DNA of 64,000 bases from Datnioides undecimradiatus (GCA_008933995.1 WARS01000016.1:11789848-11853847), one strand, 5' to 3'. Numbered from the stretch's first letter, positions 37,923 through 52,317 are shown. Notes: generated from the letters alone by a model not told the origin. Program-made: numbers and translations.

Positions 37923-40543
37923 AGAAAACACTATGAAATACAGATAACAGAATGGTGCAGAATAATAAAGTGTTACTGAAAATTTCCTACTACATTTAAA
38001 TCTTATATTTATGTCTCAGATCTTACTTTATTGGGGAGCCATGAGTTCAATTCTAAACGAATTCAAAACGAGCCCTTGATAACAACCTTGAGAACCACAA
38101 GCAGGTTAGCGATTCTCCCAGTAGTTTATTCTCTACACCTCCTCCTATTTGCGCACTTACATGTCTCAAAAAAACCAAACAAGATTTCAAAGACGACACG
38201 CTGAGCGTAGACTCGACAGTCAATGGCAATGGCCTTGCTGTCAGTGCAGGGTTATTGTTAGACTGTCAAAATTCTGTAATGTACGCAGTACGTGACGGCA
38301 TCATAAATGAGCATATTGGAACACAAAAGTAGTGCCCATGGCAGCAACACTTACCACTAACAGTCCAACAGTGCAAGCTTCACAATTTATAGCAGTCAGT
38401 ATTGCAGTGATGGTGTGACCCTCCACCTGTCAGTGGTGACGGCAATCATTTATGAGTGTCCAACTTTATTTCACTCTTACCTACATTAAAGTAAAGTAAA
38501 CTATTTTATAGGGAGATGTGAATACAATGATTTGGACTTAATTGTTGAACAAAACTAAATATGTAAGAACAGGACTTACAAACCCTGAAAGACTTTGCAT
38601 CAAGTCTCATAACTGAGTTTCTTTTGGCTTTTCTTTTCAAACCAGCAGGAACGTTGACGGTTCTGAATATTGAGAAATCTCTTGGTACAGATCCCTGTGA
38701 GAGTTGTCGGAGCGTGCAATATGGACACGATGTCACTATTTTATTTTTCTCTGCGTGTTCTCCCACACCGTGAGGTAGGTTGGAGAAAACAGTCTGGAAA
38801 AACATTTTCTTCTTTGGACAGTTGGACTGGTACATAAACCCAGAATGATGGCGATGAGACTGTGGATGAAATTGCGGGGTTGTTTGGAAGGCACAGACTG
38901 AAATGATTTGAAACAAACTTAGGAAATACAGCATGGAAGATGAAGGACTCTGGATGCATCACATGAATATGTTTGCCTTGTGACATACTGACTAGTGATT
39001 ACATTTTGTTTATTCTTTCTATATTGTAGTGACATTTAGAGATTGTTTCTTTGTAATAAAATTCCTGCAGTTTGAAAAGAACTAAAAAATAGGCTATATT
39101 TTTCTAGCACTTATTTCCAAATATAACTTTATATATATACATATATAATTATTGCTATTTAATATTACACTGTATTGTATCCTAAAAATAGAATGAATAC
39201 AAGTATTAAGTGTAAAAAAAATTCCCATAGTTACAAAAAAAAGATTATATAAGGTTGTAACACTGAATGAAAGGAAATTAAAATCCACAAAAAAATTAAG
39301 CAGGAGGGAGTTGAGCTGTTGGAAAGGCATAAAATAAAAGGCAGTTTGTGAAAATAACAAAAGGAAGGGGGAGGGATGATTTCACAGGGCTTTTCATGTC
39401 CTGCGGGAGTTCAGGAAACCCATTTGACAGCAGACAGAGCATAGTTACTGTATCTTGCTACAGGATAAAAAGCTGTTAGGCTGGCCATACACTCTCCCAA
39501 CCTCTTCCTCCATCTCCCTCACACACACCACATATGAGATTCCACTGCCACTGGCCCCATTTCTGCTTTATTAGCTCCCTGATGTGGTTATACACATATA
39601 CACAGTAGGGCTGTTTGGAGATGGACAAACACAGTGATGGGTGTGGATGTTGAACAGGAGGATTAAAAAGGGGGAAAGCATGCAGAGGACCGGGGATGTA
39701 GTAAGTAATTGAAGAGTGATGCACGGATCGTGATTGACAGAGGTAAGAGAAAGGAAGCAAAAGACAGGTGTCTCTGTGTGTTTGTGTGAGTAATTCTGTG
39801 TATACGTCTACCATAGGGTATAGTGAAGCAGATGCATCACATCCTGTGCCAGCACCACCACACCATGCTTCTAAAGGAATGACAGATCCGTCTCTCTCTC
39901 TCTCTCTCCGTCTCCCACACACGAATGCACACACACATATACATACACACAAACACTGACACACTCCTCTGCGGTCCCTGAATGCGTTTCTGTCAGCTCG
40001 CGAACAGCCTGTCAGACAAGCCACAGGTAAAATAATGTTGTTTTCCCTACTGGGAAAAAGCTTTGAAATGTGTTACATTATTAATATTTGGCTGGAGGAT
40101 GTCACTCTCTCCAATTTTTCTCCCATTCTTTCTGTGCATGTCAAGTGTCATTTTTGACATACGACATACAATATATACTGAGTATACCATGGATACTGTA
40201 TATCAGGTATCCAGTATGTAGCTCCTGTCAAACAAACTGCACCTCCCTGTGTACCTGGCATGCTTGCACTTTGGGAACCACTCAAGTCAGCCACTCACTT
40301 CAAGTGCACTTGAACAGTAAATGAAATTTTGATCCTGAATCCAGCAAATTGCAGGCTGGTGAAAGGAATCACCTGCTTGCACTGACAAATGCTCGGCAAA
40401 CAGGTAGGTATATGAGAAGTTACATAGATTTCCGTAGCCAGAATAATGTCTGAAATGTCTGTACTTAAATCCTAATTGAACAGGTAGCACATGTTAATTC
40501 AGCCTTTAATACAGATCACTTTAATTGGTGATAGTGACAATAT

Positions 40544-40547
<4 letters not shown>

Positions 40548-40575
<28 letters not shown>
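40548..40575. repeat. (TA)n microsatellite
   Basis: About 13 TA units followed by further AT-rich ATT/CATAT repeats. Confidence 0.95.
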
Positions 40576-43500
40576 CATATCATATTATTATTATATATTA
40601 TTTTATAATGTTTTATTTAATAAAGGACAAAACCTTGGAATAAAGACTTGTTAAAAGAAAAAAATGCCTTTATTTAAATATATGTTCACACAAATAATGC
40701 TAACACAAACATATTATGGCCTCTTTCTTGCTAGCAGGCTCACGGCCAAGTAGTTTGTGAGCTCCGCCATCTCTCCTCTCCTCTCCTCCCTTTTCTTCTT
40801 CCACTGGTAACCATGGCAACTTCCACGTCGTCCGATTCCAGGACACACTCAGGGAGTCTTCCTCCTGATTCCACCTAGCAACATTCCTGTGCTGACATCC
40901 CTGTGTTGCTCTCTGCCTTACATCTGTGTGTGCATTCCTCTATGTGACACCTCTTTCTCCACAGTTTAATCCAAGACCACCTGCTTGCACAAACTCCAAA
41001 TCCTCCTAAAAGCTAAAAGACGAGTAGCATTTCAGACAGCTGGGCTGTCTCTCTCGGTTGGTTAAAGGCAGAGAAGCGTGTAAGACACCATCGCCACCAA
41101 GACGACAGAGCCACACCACACCGAGACACTGTCTTGTAGGATTTAGTCAGCCTCACCTCATGATGTCCAAAAAAATGCATGCTGTTGTGCGTATGCATGT
41201 ATGTGCACACGCAGTGGGAGGAGGGTTGTTTCTTGTGTCCTGGTCCAGTTTTGCACTTCAATGTCAATGTCAAAGCATCGAGTCAGTCTGGAAGCCAGTC
41301 GCTGTCTACATGCAGACGTGTCTGAGGCACTAACTCACATGCTAGTCTCTGGATGTGTCAGGCTTTATGTGTGTGTGTGTATGTGAGAAAGAGAGAGAGA
41401 GAGAGAAAGGGAGACGAAGTGTGTGATGTCTAGACCATTCTGGAACCATTCTCAGGCAGCCATGTAGCTTAGGTGCTCAGTGAAGCATGCTAACTGAGGT
41501 TAGCGGAGCTGTGGCAACAGGAGCAAAGGGTCAGACAGTGGAGGCTGTGACATGTGGAAATACAGAGGTTTTGGGAGAGCAGTAAAGCTGTCACTCAGCC
41601 TGAATGTATATTGGTGTGTGAGTGGGTGGTTGGAGAATGCAGCTATGTGTAAGGGACAACACTATTATGTGTTGATGAGATTACAAAGGAACATTTGTGT
41701 TCATTGCTGTCACACAGAAGAAGGAAAGCCACTGTATTTGTGTTTCAGGACTGACTGCGTGCCAGAATCTGTCCATCTTTAAGTGTATCCTCAGTCTAAG
41801 TTCTATCTGTCTCCCTAGATATACTGTATGCATCTATCTGCGTGTGTGCGTGTGTTCGTGTGTGCGCGCGTGTGTGTATGTATGTGTACATATGCGTGCA
41901 TGTGTGTGGGCCCTAATTACCGCACTGAGCAAGGGTGACAGTTGGGCCCCCAGGGTGCCGCAGGGCATCTCCTGTAACCGTGGTGACTATATGAGGGTGG
42001 CAGCACTTGCACACACACACACAGACACTGATGCATACACCAACATAAGCACACGTACATTGCACACACACGCACATTAAGTAGGACATTTCCAGATATG
42101 ACCTCATTCAGTGGGAAGCAGGATGGTTAATGGAGGGAGAGAAGAGGAGTGAACAGACAGAGAGGGAAAAGTCAGAGATACATATAATAACAAAATAGAA
42201 TTGTAAATATCCTAGTGAGTCCAACTCTGCAACAAAAACACACACAAACACACCCAACACTCACGGCTGGTCACGGCTTCAGCTGTCTCTGTGCAAAACT
42301 TCAATTTAGCAGATAATATTGTTTTTCTACTTAGAGTGACTGAGCTGGAATAATGATCAGAAATGTAAGATTTATGTAAGGTTCGGAGGATTTATTTATC
42401 TGTGTCACCGTCATTATCTGTTCCGCCTCTCTCTCCTTCTCCTTCTGTGTTTACAGAGTTGGATTAGCCTCAAATGGAGGAGACAGATGACGTGCAGGTA
42501 CGGCTGGAAAAAAAGTGCCAGACTGTATGGCATAGTTCACTGGTTACACAGTCCTGGACTGCAGCACATGCCTTGCACTAGATTGCAGTCTATGATTCAA
42601 GTGGTTTTCTATAATTCAGAGAGTCAAAGGAAAAGAACTTCAGAGGTTTCTTTACAGTCTCCCACGTGAACGGTTCAAACGGGCGTGCACACTTGCTAAC
42701 ACACACGCATACAAAAGGACACAGCTATAGATGTATGCATTCGCACACATCCGCACACAGGCGTACACACACAAATGTGTTCACACACTAGCACACTAGC
42801 CTGGTGCTTTGAAGCCTGAGACTCAGTTCTAAAGAGACAGGCTGCCAGAAGAAGTTGACCAAGTTTGGGAACTGATGAGCTACTCTCTCAATTTCTCTTT
42901 GAGTGTGTGTTTGTGTATGTGGGCGAGAGAGTGCATGAGCGGGCATGCGTGTGTATTCATTGGCGTGTGTGCACACAGGACTGGTGCCTAGTTGTGCATT
43001 TACAGTAAGTGTGCACCTAGCTTCCCTGGAGCCATTAAGGGCTGGGATTTATTCCGGAGACTTGGGATGGCTCTCTGGCCTTCAGCCCTGGTGCCTTTGG
43101 TCAAGATGGAGCTAAAATGCAGAGTACATCCTGTAAAATACATGCAGCACACTGAACCCCAGAAGCTCCTGCACTTCAGGCTCAACCCCACCTTTCCCCC
43201 GGGTTGGAGAAAAAGAGTGAATGAAAAAAAACAGGAAAAGGCGATGAGAACTAAAACAGATGGTGAAGGAGAAAGGAAAAGTGACAGTGAGGGTGAGAAA
43301 CAAGGGGTGAGAAGCAATTTGAGGAATGAGAGGAGGGATGAAAAAAATCTGGAAATGGAGTGACAAAAGTGGAGATATCAAGAGAGTGGCAGATAGGAGA
43401 ATAATAGATGAAGTATGTTGTTATTTAACACTTCCAAAAACAAGTGAGAAGGCAAGCAGAAGAGAAGAGGGAACAACTCCCAACCCTTGTCTTTCTTGTC

Positions 43501-44581
43501 AAAGTAGTTTCTCTTTGTGTTAAGGGATTTCTTTAAGAGGGATAGGAAGGCAGAGAAAAGGGGGAGGGCAACAGAGAGAAAGAGGGAGTGGAGACAGAAA
43601 GAAAGGTGGAGGGCAAACAAGGTGACAAGACGGGAGAGGCAGTATGAAGGTGTCAGGGGGAAAGTCTGTTTGAAGTCCAGAAGCAATTTTCTAACATGGT
43701 AGCTGTGGCCCAGGTAGCAAAACAGAGTTTGTGTGCACTGTCTACACATTCTTAAGAGCGTCCACACTCGCAGCCTCAAGCACCTGAATTCATGGGTGTG
43801 AGACTGAGTGAGAGAGAATGAGGGAGAGAGCACGCTGAAAGGTACTCGGTCCATGAAGCACTCAAGTATCAGTCAGGGACAAGGAGTGCATTGTGAAGCA
43901 TCTCCGTTGAAGCCATCAAGTCACTTTTATGTCAATAGATCGCTATAACTTGCAGGCATTCCACCATTTTGGCTTGCTGCTTGCTCCCAATGCAGAATTG
44001 AACAACCCAAACCTTCAAACGCTTCTGTTGCCCTGATATAATTCTCCCCAGTGACACTTTAATGTACACTCAACCTAACCACACCCCAGCTGTAGCCGAC
44101 AAGGCTGCTTTGAAAAGTACAATGAAATTGATCCTGATTTCTAGGAAAACACATACGGAGTGCAGAGGTGGAGACTTGCCAGAGTTGATGAGGCTATGAT
44201 AAAAGAATAAAAATGGGAATCATCTGGACATTTCCCTAAATTAATTAATAAAGGGAAAACCTAAACAAAACTGGAGACGACAGGGGACCTTAAAACAAAG
44301 AATGCTCAGAAGGCATTTTGAAATAGAGGCATTTCAGTTCAAAATGCGATAAAACGGAGTGAGTCATTGAACTGGGGCCAGTATATCGCTAAAACAGATT
44401 AAGCGTAACTTTCATGGCCATGGCTTTGTTTCCCCTTCAACCCAGTGTATCCCAATGGGGAGATAATCTGGGAAATGCAGCGATATCAGGTCCTCTCTAG
44501 GTTGCCTGAGAAGCCTTGTGAGACCCTCTGGAGATATGAGGCTTTGATATCAAGACCAATTATGTGGTATGGGCGTACGCG

Positions 44582-44607
44582 CACACACACGCACATGCAC
44601 GCACACG

Positions 44608-44669
<62 letters not shown>
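44582..44669. repeat. Long (CA)n microsatellite with GC-variant start
   Basis: The longest CA tract in the window; the first part has ACGCACATGCACGC-type variants, the rest is pure CA. Confidence 0.97.
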
Positions 44670-44670
<1 letters not shown>

Positions 44671-46647
44671 TCCCTGGCCTTGGAGAGTGGTAGAGAGGAA
44701 AACAAAGAGAGAATGTGATACTGAGGAAACACTGGGCAGGCGGAACATGCTCTGATTTTATCAGCCAGTTGAGCTGGGCTTGAAAACCAGAGACGATACA
44801 GACATAGAGGGAATGACAGAGTGGAACCCAGACAGGCTGAAACAGACTGAAGAAGAAGGGTGTGTGTGCGCACACACAAACACGCTGCAATGTGTGCAAA
44901 ACCCCCAATAGAGCCTTCAACATTAACAAATGCACAGACACACACACACATTAGTGCACACTCAAAGATTCATTGTGTGCATTTATGTGTGACGTCCGTG
45001 CCTTTAAAACACACAGCACACTATGTGCAGGAGCATATCTGAGCTTTGTTGCTCATTTTTTTATTTTTGTTTGTTTGTGCACATACAGTACGGTGTGCAC
45101 AGACACCCACACAACACTCACTGAAAATATATGTGATAAACAGTTGTTTCCGGTCTGAGTCACCTCCGCAGAGGATCCCTCAAGATTAAGTTTGGCCTCT
45201 GGCTCTGCTAATTGGAGCTTAAAGTCTGGTGTAGCCCCTGGGCAGTGTATGCTGTGTGTGGCACATGCTGTGTGTATCTGCGTGTGTGTGTGCATGTGTA
45301 TAAATTATAGATGGAAAGGACTGTAGGAGAGTGGCCACACAAGCTGCAGCTGCCAGAGCGAGTGGAGAGACAGAGCCAGGACAAAGCAATCGCAATCAGA
45401 GCACCACCACACGACACAGACAGGTGGTTTGACGGAGAGACATGGGAGTGGACGAGATAGAGAGAGAGAACAATGACAGCAATATTGAGACAGAGAAAAA
45501 GATGAGAGAGAAAATAATGGGACAGCAGGAAAGGAGGCCTCAAAGACAGAGTAACACGTGATCTGAAAAATTGAGATACTAATGGTGACATTAATGAATT
45601 ATTCATAACCAGACATTCTCATTACACAGACCGTTCCTTTCCCTTCATTGCTACTTTTGTTCTGCTATTATTTTTCAGTTAGTTCTCATCATCATACCTG
45701 CTCAACACAAAACGTTGCTACTGCGAGGTGTAGAGACCGCAGTGATATAAGAGCCCATTAACAATATAAACTAAACCGAAAGACTACTTATTCACAGTCA
45801 TACCGAGTACCAGCGAAGCTTAACATAAGAACTTTGTCGACCAAGTGTAAAATTAACACTGCATTGTTGTGCCATTTAAGAAAATCAAACCTAGGCATGT
45901 ATTGTAACCCTAGTTCAACAGTAAACTTCTAATTCTTTGGAGCACTCTTCTCGGTTTCAGCTGCTGTGCTCTTAACAGCACTGTCTGGACAGGAGGCAAT
46001 CACAGTTCTGGAGGAAGTGTTACCTGAGTCATTTCCATTGTCTGATAAGGTTCTGCAGTTGTATGGCACTGTATTGCATGTACAGGAACTGAGAGCAGCA
46101 GAGCCACATAGGGTAGAGCTCACAGGTTGCATTGTTTTCCACAGATTTTCCATCACCTTCCTTCTTTTTTCCATCGCACCATGTCTGACAGGTGTGTTGC
46201 AAGGTTGTGTCATTTTTATGCCAATGTTCTTCGCTGTCAACTTTGTGAAAGTGAGTTAACGTGTAAGTAATGCAGAATTTGACATTGATACTACATCAGG
46301 ATGAATATTAAACGAACACATACTGTAGCTGGGATCTCAGGGACTGAGAGATGTCTGTCTCTTCTGTTGGACGAATAATTACAACAATGCAAAGTGTTTT
46401 GGCTAAAGTTCTCTGCGCCATGAGTCAGCCTTGCGCATTTTGCACCAAATGTGCCATGGGACAAATTTAATTAACAAAGCATACACAGAGTTACTTACTT
46501 TCACCGTGGTTGTCTAATTTTTTTTTTTTCTCAAGTCCTTTCAAAATCGGACACTGCACAAGAGGCAGCACAGGGATTCACACACTATTGCATGCATTTG
46601 TCCTTTTCACACCATTCACACAAATGCCTGCACATCAGCCCACTAAC

Positions 46648-46861
46648 CTGAGCGACATGATCTTGTAAGCATCAGGCAGGTAGCACCGTGTGTTCTCCAT
46701 CTGGGCAGGGTCGGAGTCGCAGATCTTGTCGTCGGTGCGGCCGTAGTTGGCGCTCTCGATCATGATGACATCGGTGCCTGGGCAGCGCAGCTCGATGGGG
46801 TAGGACTCGCAGGAGAGCTCCCTGCGCACCACTGCCATGGGGATAGGAGCGCGGCCATAGG
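46648..46861 (-). CDS. adgrl3: adgrl3 exon: RBL/SUEL lectin domain, first part
   Basis: This 214-nt exon encodes residues 19-89 and two bases of codon 90. It opens with [19 protein letters not shown], then carries [15 protein letters not shown] and [10 protein letters not shown], the core of the rhamnose-binding-lectin-like domain with its conserved cysteines. Family knowledge: this domain is the teneurin-binding module. The motifs RAPIPMAVV and SDPAQMEN are of the latrophilin-3 type. The acceptor is CCAG|CC at 46862-46863 and the donor is CTCAG|GTTAGT. The residue just before the exon junction is Leu (MSLR), where mammals have Gln (MSQR). Confidence 0.97.
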
Positions 46862-47540
46862 CTGGACACACAGACACACAAACTTGAGCATTTGTAGAGA
46901 GATGAAGTTTGCAATGATGGTAACTGTCTCATCTACCCACTGAAGTACCGGAAAACTAGACTTATTTGTCGGGCTGTCTTTTAAACATGTGCACTGGAGG
47001 CCTAAATTGTACAAGCACAGTTTGTGTTTAACCAAAACTGCATTTGTACCCTTGTCATATAGACTAATTATCCACACTATATGAAAACAATAGCATCACA
47101 GGAGATTTTTCATAAGGGCATGTCCACTGTCGCGAGTGAGCCGACTTGGTAATTATTGTTTTGCAGTTAGCAGTTTCAGACACCACTCTAGATAGAGAGT
47201 AATTGCCTGGCAATTTTAACAGGCATTAAGTACTGCAGAGATTATTCAAAGATGGCAATGCCTAATTATTCACAGAAGTTGCAAATTTGTTGCATACATC
47301 CACTCTTCCTGTACTGAAATAGGAAACATGTCATTAATTCCAATAAGACTGGAAGTACTGATCTGTCCCAGATCTTTTCTATTGCTGTTGCTTTACTTCC
47401 TTGCTGGTTTAATGAGTAGTACTGACGAGGCCTCTTGGATGATGAGGCATATCTGCAAGACCACAAAGCAATCAAGTTGCCATTGACTAATTAAGTCTAG
47501 ATATGCTGAATGTCTGGCAATCTTCACAAAGAGAAACAGC

Positions 47541-47573
47541 TTCTGCACCACAGCTCTCATCTGTGGTGCAGAA
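47541..47573. repeat. Perfect 13-bp inverted repeat (hairpin), 7-nt loop
   Basis: TTCTGCACCACAG and its exact reverse complement flank CTCTCAT in the first coding intron. Confidence 0.9.
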
Positions 47574-47843
47574 AAACATGGGATATGAAGGGGCATGTGC
47601 TCTTCATTGTACCATTAAATTCCAAGGCAATGACTCGCAGCCAAAAACAAAACATAAATAAAAAAATTAAGGAGGAGAAACAAACATGATTCAAGAGAAT
47701 GTGGGCTTGCAGCTCAGCTTCTGAAAAGCCTCACCTTACAGCAGGCGCTGTTATCTCACTTTTTCACGGCAGACATTTTGGCTTGTATTATCAGGAAAAA
47801 GCACAGGTGAAACAAATTTCATGAAGGATGGCTCAGTTCCATC

Positions 47844-47902
47844 AAGTGTCCCAGGAAGCCCTGACACTGAGCCAGCATGCAAAACACCAGGATCATGAAA
47901 CA
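47844..47902. repeat. Dispersed repeat, copy 1
   Basis: Shares AGTGTCCCAG, TGAGCCAGCA and CCAGGA..C blocks in the same order with copy 2 at 52318-52390, with a gap of several bases. Confidence 0.6.
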
Positions 47903-48124
47903 AGCTCACCTAAGTAGCATACAGTCATTTTTTAAATGATATGATTTACACATGTGCATTTTTCCTGCTGTGAAGTCAAAATGACATCTGTGAGAAAAGG
48001 TCTACCAGGACATCAATGTGACACTGATCTCATGTAATCTCGTGGTACCCATACTGTTAGAATATTTATCCTAAGAACATCATTTCATAGATTTTTACAA
48101 ATAGTAAAATACATTTAATAATAG

Positions 48125-48149
48125 CAAATCAAATCAAATCAAATCAAAT
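48125..48149. repeat. (CAAAT)n pentanucleotide repeat
   Basis: Five tandem CAAAT units. Confidence 0.95.
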
Positions 48150-49143
48150 TTAAAAAGATAATGTCAGAATAAATGTACTTTTTCTAACTTTTCGAAACAA
48201 GTCCTCTGAATATGTCAAAAATATGGTATGCTATCCTATCCGGCTTATTCATGCATATAGCTTTTACTTCACTGTCATAAAAAAGTAAGGCACCTCCACT
48301 GACTACATTCAACATAATGAAATAAAAATACCACACAAATGTGGCTCCTTTATGTGTCCTCATCCTGTCAATGTGTGTTTAAAAACACACTGGATACATA
48401 CTGTCTTGTGATTAGTGTAGGGAGCTGTGATATTGATGGTGTGGGGCTGGATGTTCCCAGGGACTTTGCTTGTTGTGGTGAAGCTTAGATGTTGTTATTC
48501 TCTGTTCTTGAGAGCAGCAGTCCCTGGGTGCATCAGCTATCATCCCTTGATAGATAGGTTATCAGCTGAGGTGTTCACTTGTGTTGTTTGGCTTTGTCAT
48601 CGCATGGCCCTACTGTAATCGAAATTTAGATTTGATTTCACACAGCTTCATATTGTGTGTCACCCATGCCAAAGGTCCTCATCTGAGGATTTTAGCTATA
48701 TCTGGTTCAATATACATGATATGCATTGTCCCTGTCCAATAAACAAATAAAATATATTAAATCTGATACTGACTGTGGCTACAGGTCCAGCGATAGTGAC
48801 TGCTTGTTGTTCTAAGTCACTTTTGTTTTTATTGAAGTGTACATCCTGTCAGGGCCTCCCAAATCATTTCTGCACACTTGCATACACCCGTGCATGTTGG
48901 AACACATACACACACATACACCCACACAGTGAGAAGACAACTACCTGCAATTCAAACGAACAGTGGCACAGCACCACCTTTCTCGCTCTCCCTGTCACAA
49001 TAACCATAGCAACCCCGTCCTCCCTCCCTTGGCTCTCTCATTGGCTGGGGGAGCGTCATGGTTACACGAATGCTGCAAAGAATCTGAATGAGCTCAATGA
49101 CACTCTGCCCGGGCTCTACTTAATGCTGCCCTTCACCACATCA

Positions 49144-49148
<5 letters not shown>

Positions 49149-49177
<29 letters not shown>
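49149..49177. repeat. (CA)n microsatellite
   Basis: About 13 CA units, followed by a second short CA run near 49186-49199. Confidence 0.95.
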
Positions 49178-52100
49178 AATGCACGCACACACACACACAA
49201 GCATACAAATGCTCTGAGTGATGACATGTAGTGGCAGAGATTCATAGCCAATATCTATGTGGTGCTAGTACCTGAGGGCATTGATAATGGCAGGCACTAG
49301 CTTCAAGATAAGACTGATATATAAATGACATTTACTGAAAATGTCCTCTCTAATGAACACACACAGACATACACATACATTCCACACACACGTATTTCAC
49401 TGCAGGCTATGATTAGACCTTAAGCACACATTCAGATAGGATGTGTGTCTCAGCGGTGGCTGAGGATTTCAAGGCTTTTTTGTGTGTGTTGTTAGAGGAG
49501 AGTGCTTAGGGCAGTGGGTCATTATTGTGTTAATAAGAGTGTTAGTTTATTAGTTTTTCAATGGCTACATCATGTCTGCCTTCGTGAGCATGACTGTAAA
49601 TTGTGAAGAGAGGGTTAATTGAAGCATGAGGGGATCAATACGCGGTATTGTAAGGCAGCTGTCTAGACTGGCTTTGGATCAGATGTCTTACAGTGTTGCC
49701 TTACAGGGTCCCCACTGGGCATAAAGAGAGCATTATGACACAAACACACCCACTCGCACACACAATTCAAATAAGGGGCCTATCTGTATTCCAATTAAAA
49801 GCCACTCTGTTTTGATATGCAGCAGTGAATGCTCTGACCTGCGCACATTGTCTCTTACCTTTAAATTCATCTATTTATATCAGCTGCCACACCTATAAAA
49901 CTGAACGGTGTTTAACCTGCTTCCAAAGGACTCACGCCTCAGATGTTTCTGTCGTTTGTTTCTTCCACAAACATGTGCGGTCACTCAGCACGTCTCAGTA
50001 CATACGCATGATACACACATACACGCACAGCGAGCGCCAGTGTTTAGCTCTCTGTCTTTGCAAACATGCAATAATGTGTGAGCTGGCAAGTGCATGTTAA
50101 TGTGTCTGTCATTAGTTGTGTAAGTGGTGACAGAAACTTGGCAGCCACAGACAGTACAGACAATCTTATTCAGACACTCTCATTGCCTCAGGGGGCTGAA
50201 ACAAAAGGATATCGATTTTTACATTTGGGCCAAGAACAAGAGAGTGGCGAAAGAGGTGGATAGATGGAAAGAAGGAGAAGGAGAGGGTGAGAGGGAAGAG
50301 GAGAGAGATTTAAAAGGTGATCTCTCACTCGAACTGCCAAAGCGTTTGGCCAGTGCTGGTGTCGGAAATGTCAGTCTTCTGGGTTAGAGTAAAAGCAGCA
50401 GATTTTTAAAGTGCAAAAGATATTTTAAGAATTTGCTTCTGATATTCTGTGTTTTTCTTACTGTTAATAAATCCCTTGAAATAACCAACACAAATAATAA
50501 TTGATTTACTAATTTGGTCATGGAGCAAAAGCCTGATGTAACTTTTTCCTCTGCCCCACAGAGCTGCCTGGTTGTCCAAAAAATTCTTTATTTCCAGTGC
50601 ATACAGATCACTGCTCACCTAATAAAGTCTTGTTGGAGGTGCTGGAGCTGAGGCTTAATATATGATAGGAAAACCATCCACACACTCCAATCTGTGCAGT
50701 TTTATTGGGGGCGAACTTTTGGTCAGAGACCCAGTTCCTGTGGGACTATTGAAAAAGGTTCATGACTAAAAAGTCACCTCAATAAATGAATATTGCACAG
50801 ATCATCAGAAAAACTATTAAAACACATAAAGGAGCCACTCCGCTGCCCTGGGTGACACGTGTCTTTATTAGGATGATTATGGACATTGTACTTTTGAAAT
50901 GTATTACTCCACTCCTAAAAATTGCCTCCAACAAATAAACTGTTTACACGTACTTGAGTAACATTTTCTAAAAACGTCAGTGCATGACTGCTTAAAAAAA
51001 AAACTGCTTAGCCTTTTATTAAAAAATATTTGTTTTTATGTAGTAACTTACAGTGACGTCCCTGCTACAGACAGGGACAGAAAGTATTGAAGAATGGACT
51101 AATAAAGTGTTGGTTGTTGCTTTATCTTCGTATTTGTTGACAGAATAACAGCCGCCTTAGCTTTAACACTGTGAAATGTCCACACATTTACAACAGTTTG
51201 TTTTAAGGTCCCCCTGCAGTGACGTTCACTTAATGTGAACAACAGTAGCATTTTTCCAGTGACAACATGATCAACAAGTCCAGCCTGTCAGGTTAAATAC
51301 TGTTCATGCCAGAAAGAAAAAAAAAAATCTGTGATTTTTTTCAAATATCCATGCTCTCCCATTCTTTTTTTTATTTGTCATCACATAACCCTGAAATAAT
51401 GACAAGACACGGCTCGGTGGAAGAGATGGAGTGCTTGCTGCTGCGTGTCCTCAAGCTAAACTGTCTTTGTTTCAACTAATCCTTGCTAAGTATAAACAGC
51501 ATCATTTGCATATGTCGACTTATTCTTTAGACATTGATGCAAATACCTTTGACTGAAACTCATCTCTTGGTGTTAAAGCAGAGCCTTTGGTGTTTGTGTG
51601 TCTAAGTGGCTGCCTCTGAGCCCTTCCTGCAAGTGTGTTTATGCCTGTGTTTTTAATGAGGATCTGTGTCCATGTGGGTGTACAGTATGTTAGCGTTTCA
51701 AGTACATCATCTGTGCACATGCAAGTCAGCAGGCATGTGAACAAGTACGTGTGTGTGTGTGTGTGTTTGTGAGCTGTACGTGTCTGCACGTGTGTGGCAG
51801 TTTTTCCTCACAACAGTGTGATTGACAGCAGCCATTAATAGGATTAAGTCCAAGTGGGCCAGAGCTCCCTCTAGGAGTCTTCAAAGCCCACCATCACAGG
51901 GGAGAGGAGGAAACATTCAGACTGCCTACTGGGGCTGCATCTGCACTATGTGTGTGTATGTGTGTGGGGGTGTGTGTGTCTGTATGTGTGCATGTATGAG
52001 GGTGAGGGAAAGAGAAAATTCATAAATGTGAGAGAAAGATATTAATGCGAACTGCAATAAGACATTGTAAATGAACAAGAGTAAGTGAGTTCGAGTGTTT

Positions 52101-52317
52101 CCGTGATTTTGCAACCACAGTGTTTCTAGCAAGTGCTTTAGGTGTGTGGGGGTGGATACGGAGTCAAAGCTGCAGTCATTTCTTTACTTTGTAGTTCTGG
52201 GCAAACGATGTAAATCTGAACATGTCGAACCAAACTTTTGTCGTCAACGCACGTGTGTAAAATGTGCCTCTAAGTGGTCACATTGACTTGTCAGAGGTGG
52301 AAAAGCGCAAGTGTTAC

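Larger units (their letters stand above)
33177..46647 (-). other. adgrl3: adgrl3 large intron inside the lectin domain
   Basis: About 13.5 kb, the longest intron in the window. It holds (GT), (ATT)11, (TA)13 and a long CA-rich (>85 bp) microsatellite, palindromic TAATTA-type AT-rich sequence near 33614-33633, and octamer-bearing AT-rich sequence near 34240-34330. Open frames at 38506-38934 (minus) and 45929-46260 (both strands) are not recognised and are not supported as genes. Confidence 0.8.

Noticed and set aside
38506..38934. 142-codon open frame on the minus strand with a hydrophobic start and two CxxC-like pairs
   Set aside because: I could not match it to any family, there are no convincing splice sites, and no neighbouring frame continues it. 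A database search could revive it.
44445..44951. Several open frames over the long (CA)n tract
   Set aside because: Frames consist largely of Thr-His or Cys-Val repeats from the microsatellite.
45929..46260. Overlapping open frames of about 100 codons on both strands
   Set aside because: No recognisable domain and no splice context fitting adgrl3.
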